This document shows positions 5,218 through 8,497 of a DNA stretch of 8,497 bases, in pieces. A program made the translations under genes and the position numbers. Below the pieces are notes generated by a model. That model made no database searches. It worked only from the letters and a program-made list of their open reading frames with translations, and was not told where the DNA came from. Within the stretch, counting starts at the first letter, position 1, and the number at the start of each line of letters is the position of its first letter. The stretch covers positions 1-8,497 of the forward strand of contig CAYYNP010000376.1 of NCBI GenBank assembly GCA_964472545.1, in the 5' to 3' direction. This DNA is from CAYYNP01 sp964472545. GTDB taxonomy: Bacteria; Planctomycetota; Planctomycetia; Pirellulales; Thermoguttaceae.

Positions 5218-8200
5218 ATGCCACGAATCGTCACCGCGCCGCCCGAGGGCCCCCCGAACGCCGATGGCTCGCGCGTAGCCGGATGGTGGCGAGAATCGGA
5301 CGAACCGGGAAGGGTCGTCTGCGGGCTGTGCCCGCGCGGATGCTCGCCGGGGCCGGGCGAGCGGGGGTTTTGCTTCGTGCGGCAGAATCGCGACGGGCAG
5401 TTGGTCTCGACCACGTACGGCCGCAGCACCGGTTTTTGCGTCGATCCGATCGAGAAGAAGCCGCTCAGCCAGTTCTATCCGGGCACGGCGGTGCTCTCCT
5501 TCGGCACCGCCGGCTGCAACCTCGGCTGCAAGTTCTGCCAAAACTGGTCGATGTCGCGGTCGCGCGACGTCGACGCCGGCTGTGAGGTGGCGGCCCCGGA
5601 AACCGTGGCCAACGCCGCCAAACAGCTCGGCTGTTGCAGCGTGGCCTATACCTACAACGACCCGATCGTCTGGGCGGAATACGCCATCGACACCGCCCGG
5701 GCGTGCCATGCAGTGGGCGTGAAGAACGTGGCCGTCACTTCCGGCTATATCTCTGCGGAAGCCCGTGCGGCGTTTTACCGCGACATGGACGCCGCCAATG
5801 TCGACTTGAAGGGCTTTGGCGACGACTTCTACCGCCGCTGGACCGGCGGCCGGTTGCAGCCGGTGCTCGACACGCTTACGTACCTCGCCCGCGAGACCGA
5901 CGTTTGGCTGGAGATTACAAACCTGCTGGTGCCGGGACTAAACGACTCGCCCGATGAGTTGAAGCGGATGTGCGCGTGGATTTGCGAGGAACTGGGGCCG
6001 GACGTGCCGATCCATTTCTCGGCCTTCCATCCCGACTTCAAGGTGATCGACCGCGGCCCTACGCCGCTGGCCACGTTGTTGCTGGCCCATGGGGTGGCCC
6101 GGGAGGCGGGGCTGCGGTATGTTTACACGGGCAACGTCAGCGACAAGCAGCACCAGAGCACGTACTGCCCCGGCTGCGGCAGCCAGGTAATCGAACGCGA
6201 CGGATACGCCCTGGGCACGTTCGACGTTCGCGACTCGTGCTGTGGGCATTGCGGCCATCCGATCGCCGGCCGCTACGACGCCCAGCCTGGCACTTGGGGC
6301 GGACGCCGGCTGCCGGTACGGATTGCCCAGTTTGCCCGATCCAGCGGCGTCGCTACAGCAAGCAAGGAACCACCGAGAAAGGAGCCCGCCGTGGCAGCCA
6401 CGCCCCCCAGTCAAGACGGCCCCACGCCAGACGTCCCCGCGCGGCCGGAATTGACCGAGCAACAAGAGGACGCCATCTTCCAGGCGGCCGGGCGCCGCGT
6501 GGCAACCGCGGTCCGAGCGCAGCGGCCGGAGTCGATCGAGTCGGCCTTGGGCCAGATTGCCCAAACGCCGCTCTACGGCAGCTTCGTGAGTCTCAAGAGC
6601 GGCGGGCAACTCCGTTCGTGCTGTGGATTCCTGGGCCAGTCGCTTCCACTGTCACAGGCCTTGGACCGCGCCGCCGAACGGGCTGCTAAGGAAGACCCTC
6701 GTTTCCCGCCGATTTCGACCACCGAACTGGGGCATCTCGACATGGAAGTCTGGCTGCTCTGGGGGCCGCAGCCGATGACCGCGCGGGGCAAAGACCGCAT
6801 CAAGGCGGTGACCATCGGCAAGCACGGCCTGCAGATCGCCCGCGGATCGGCCCGGGGACTGCTCTTGCCGGGCGTGGCCACCGACCACAACCTCGACGCG
6901 TTGGGCTTCTTGCAGCAAGTCTGCCTGAAGGCCGGGCTGCCCACCGACGCCTGGCAGCAGGACGACACGCAGGTAATGACGTTCGAGGGCCATGCCATCC
7001 GCGGGCCGCTGAGTTCGACAGTGCCGGTCGACGACGGGCCAGCAGAAAATGGGCCAACTGACGACGCGCCGACCGACTTCCCCGCCGGTGGCCCCACGCC
7101 GGGCGAGGTGGCCGCGTTGGCCGAATTCTGCCGCAGCAACGTGTTGGCGTTGTTTCAAGGCAGCACGCCCAACTACTACTTCCCCAGCGGATACGACGGC
7201 GGCGTCAGCGGCGTGGCGCTGACGGTCGGCCAGCCGGGAGCCCCGCAGACGATCGTCTGCAGTCAACTCTCGCTGCGCCCGGAAATGCCGCTGCAAGCGA
7301 CCCTCTCGAAGCTCGCACAGATCGCCGCCCGGGCGTTGCGCGGACGGCGTACCGATCCGGCCGCCGTGCGGTCGGCTCCCGTAGGGCTCAGCGTGATGTT
7401 CGATCCGGCCATGCACGGGGCGGCCGACGGGGCTGAGCTCGGCGGCGTCGATCCGAAGCACCGGGCCGTGTTGGTCCACGAGGCCTCGCGCTCGGCGTGG
7501 GTCTTCGATCCGACGAAGACGGCCGAGGAGCTGCTGGCCGAGGCGATCGAGGAAGCCGGCATCCGCACGCCGGCCGGCGCCCGGGTGGCGAGCCTGGCCG
7601 TGATTTCGACCGATCCGCGCGTGGTGGTGGCGCACGTGCCGCGTCCGCAGAGCGGGCCCGACGTCCGACCGCCGGGCGTCGCCGGCGCGTTCTATCCGGA
7701 CACGGCCGAGGAAGTCAACGCCGAACTGGACAAGATGCTCTCGGAGCCTTCGCAAACGCAGCCGTGGCCCGCGGTAATGGTTCCGCACGCCGGCTGGCGA
7801 TACTCCGGGGCGTTGGCAGCCAAAGTGCTCGGCCGCGTGGCGATCCCCGAGCAAGTCATCATCCTTTCGCCAAAACACCCGAAGCCGCCGGGAATGCCGC
7901 CGGGAGCCGAATGGGCCGTGGCTCCGCATGGCACGTGGTCGCTGCCCGGGCGCGACGTGCCGTCCGATCCCGAATTGGCCGCCCGATTGGCCGAGGGCAT
8001 CGACGGCCTCGAACTCGACGCGGCCGCCCACGCCCGAGAGCATTCGATCGAAGTGCTTCTGCCGATCCTCGCTCGGCTGGCCCCGGACACTCGCGCCGTC
8101 GGCATCACGATCGGCGGCCCCGGCGAGTTGGAGAGTCTGAAGCGATTCGGCAGCGAACTGGCCGACGTGCTTCGCGAAATGCCGCAACGGCCGCTGTTGG

Positions 8201-8484
8201 TGATCTCCAGCGATATGAACCACTTTGCCGACGACGCCGAAAACCGCCGCCTGGATCGCCTGGCGCTCGACGCCATGGAAACGCTCGACCCGGACGAACT
8301 CTACCGCACGGTCCGCGAGAGTCGCATCAGCATGTGTGGGATGTTTCCGGCCGTGATCGTGATGGAAGCCTTGCGGCAACTCGACGGCCTGAAGCGTATC
8401 GAGTCGGTCGGCTACGCCACCAGCGCCGATGCGTCCGGCGACACCAGCCGCGTGGTGGGCTATGCGGGCGTGTTGCTGGGATAG
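5218..8484 (+). CDS. Fused AmmeMemoRadiSam protein: radical SAM enzyme + AMMECR1 + degenerate AMMECR1-like + Memo
   Basis: A 1088-residue cytoplasmic protein joining the three parts of the AmmeMemoRadiSam system, usually separate genes (families TIGR04337, TIGR04335, TIGR04336) of unknown biochemical role. Residues about 30-355: radical SAM enzyme related to pyruvate formate-lyase activases. An N-terminal cysteine cluster (Cys35, 38, 42, 52) precedes the [4Fe-4S]/SAM motif CNLGCKFC (Cys100, 104, 107). A zinc-ribbon-like set (Cys317, 320, 342, 345) closes the domain. Residues 357-411: Pro/Ala/Lys linker. Residues about 412-598: AMMECR1 domain with LRSCCG (465-470) in place of the usual LRGCIG. 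Residues 599-630: acidic Gly/Pro linker. Residues about 630-790: AMMECR1-like segment lacking the cysteine motif (inference). Residues about 816-1087: Memo domain with His857 (VPHAGW), His887 (SPKH) and Cys1040 (ISMCG), the positions matching the metal ligands of human MEMO1, plus His942 and His1002 (SSDMNHF). The start at 5218 is chosen because homology follows it. An in-frame ATG at 5113 would add 35 unconserved residues. No strong Shine-Dalgarno is seen at 5218. Domain calls are secure; the substrate is unknown. Confidence 0.93.
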   Translation: MPRIVTAPPEGPPNADGSRVAGWWRESDEPGRVVCGLCPRGCSPGPGERGFCFVRQNRDGQLVSTTYGRSTGFCVDPIEKKPLSQFYPGTAVLSFGTAGCNLGCKFCQNWSMSRSRDVDAGCEVAAPETVANAAKQLGCCSVAYTYNDPIVWAEYAIDTARACHAVGVKNVAVTSGYISAEARAAFYRDMDAANVDLKGFGDDFYRRWTGGRLQPVLDTLTYLARETDVWLEITNLLVPGLNDSPDELKRMCAWICEELGPDVPIHFSAFHPDFKVIDRGPTPLATLLLAHGVAREAGLRYVYTGNVSDKQHQSTYCPGCGSQVIERDGYALGTFDVRDSCCGHCGHPIAGRYDAQPGTWGGRRLPVRIAQFARSSGVATASKEPPRKEPAVAATPPSQDGPTPDVPARPELTEQQEDAIFQAAGRRVATAVRAQRPESIESALGQIAQTPLYGSFVSLKSGGQLRSCCGFLGQSLPLSQALDRAAERAAKEDPRFPPISTTELGHLDMEVWLLWGPQPMTARGKDRIKAVTIGKHGLQIARGSARGLLLPGVATDHNLDALGFLQQVCLKAGLPTDAWQQDDTQVMTFEGHAIRGPLSSTVPVDDGPAENGPTDDAPTDFPAGGPTPGEVAALAEFCRSNVLALFQGSTPNYYFPSGYDGGVSGVALTVGQPGAPQTIVCSQLSLRPEMPLQATLSKLAQIAARALRGRRTDPAAVRSAPVGLSVMFDPAMHGAADGAELGGVDPKHRAVLVHEASRSAWVFDPTKTAEELLAEAIEEAGIRTPAGARVASLAVISTDPRVVVAHVPRPQSGPDVRPPGVAGAFYPDTAEEVNAELDKMLSEPSQTQPWPAVMVPHAGWRYSGALAAKVLGRVAIPEQVIILSPKHPKPPGMPPGAEWAVAPHGTWSLPGRDVPSDPELAARLAEGIDGLELDAAAHAREHSIEVLLPILARLAPDTRAVGITIGGPGELESLKRFGSELADVLREMPQRPLLVISSDMNHFADDAENRRLDRLALDAMETLDPDELYRTVRESRISMCGMFPAVIVMEALRQLDGLKRIESVGYATSADASGDTSRVVGYAGVLLG
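6378..6393 (+). promoter_or_regulatory. Internal Shine-Dalgarno and in-frame GTG at the radical SAM / AMMECR1 junction
   Basis: AAAGGAG (6378-6384) is followed after 6 bases by GTG (6391-6393), in frame with the fusion (codon 392), inside the linker and about 20 codons before the AMMECR1 homology. This is a stronger translation signal than the one at the main start. It could yield a 697-residue AMMECR1-Memo protein alongside the full fusion, or it may be the relic of a start codon from before the genes fused. The motif also encodes ordinary linker residues (KEP), so chance is possible. Confidence 0.45.
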
Positions 8485-8497
8485 CCGCGCTTGGCCG

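Noticed and set aside
6652..8379. Open frame of 575 codons on the - strand opposite the AMMECR1-Memo region
   Set aside because: Antisense to secure Memo and AMMECR1 motifs; composition rich in Arg/Gly/His typical of a GC-driven shadow frame.

Overview
The window looks like chromosomal DNA of a GC-rich planctomycete (Planctomycetota, possibly Pirellulales). The grounds are a GlmU-type sugar nucleotidyltransferase of the alternative family seen in Planctomycetes and Bacteroidetes, a bacterial GlnRS, a multi-domain AmmeMemoRadiSam protein, and a paired-hairpin intergenic repeat of a kind I associate with planctomycete genomes. This assignment is inference; no rRNA or other phylogenetic marker is present.

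Layout: (1) bases 3-116, + strand, are the possible C-terminal tail of a gene that starts outside the window. (2) 214-1470, - strand, encode a bifunctional GlmU-like protein with a nucleotidyltransferase-like N-terminus and a left-handed beta-helix acyltransferase C-terminus. (3) 1471-1723 is intergenic and holds an 84-bp paired-hairpin repeat (1614-1697). (4) 1724-3466, - strand, encode a complete glutaminyl-tRNA synthetase. Its frame stays open upstream, without a stop, through a trypsin-like serine protease domain (3467-4360), giving an 878-codon protease-GlnRS frame. (5) 4383-4996, - strand, are a type II toxin-antitoxin pair (Phd/YefM antitoxin, then VapC PIN toxin) with a 4-base GTGA overlap. 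(6) 4997-5217 is a divergent promoter region. (7) 5218-8484, + strand, encode a 1088-residue protein joining all three parts of the uncharacterised AmmeMemoRadiSam system: a radical SAM enzyme, an AMMECR1 domain (protein A) and a C-terminal Memo domain (protein B). Between the last two lies a segment that reads as a second, degenerate AMMECR1 domain.

How the parts relate: antitoxin, toxin, protease and GlnRS are co-directional and closely spaced, so they may be co-transcribed. Hand counts of single 60-base lines give 52-60% GC for the toxin and protease, against 68% in GlnRS and up to 80% in the AmmeMemoRadiSam gene. The toxin-antitoxin/protease block is therefore probably a later insertion upstream of an essential housekeeping gene.

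The most interesting points are the one-polypeptide AmmeMemoRadiSam system with its cryptic extra domain, the in-frame protease-GlnRS joint, and the fact that both fused frames contain a good internal Shine-Dalgarno plus in-frame start at the domain junction (near 3466 and 6391). Each could therefore make a long and a short product.
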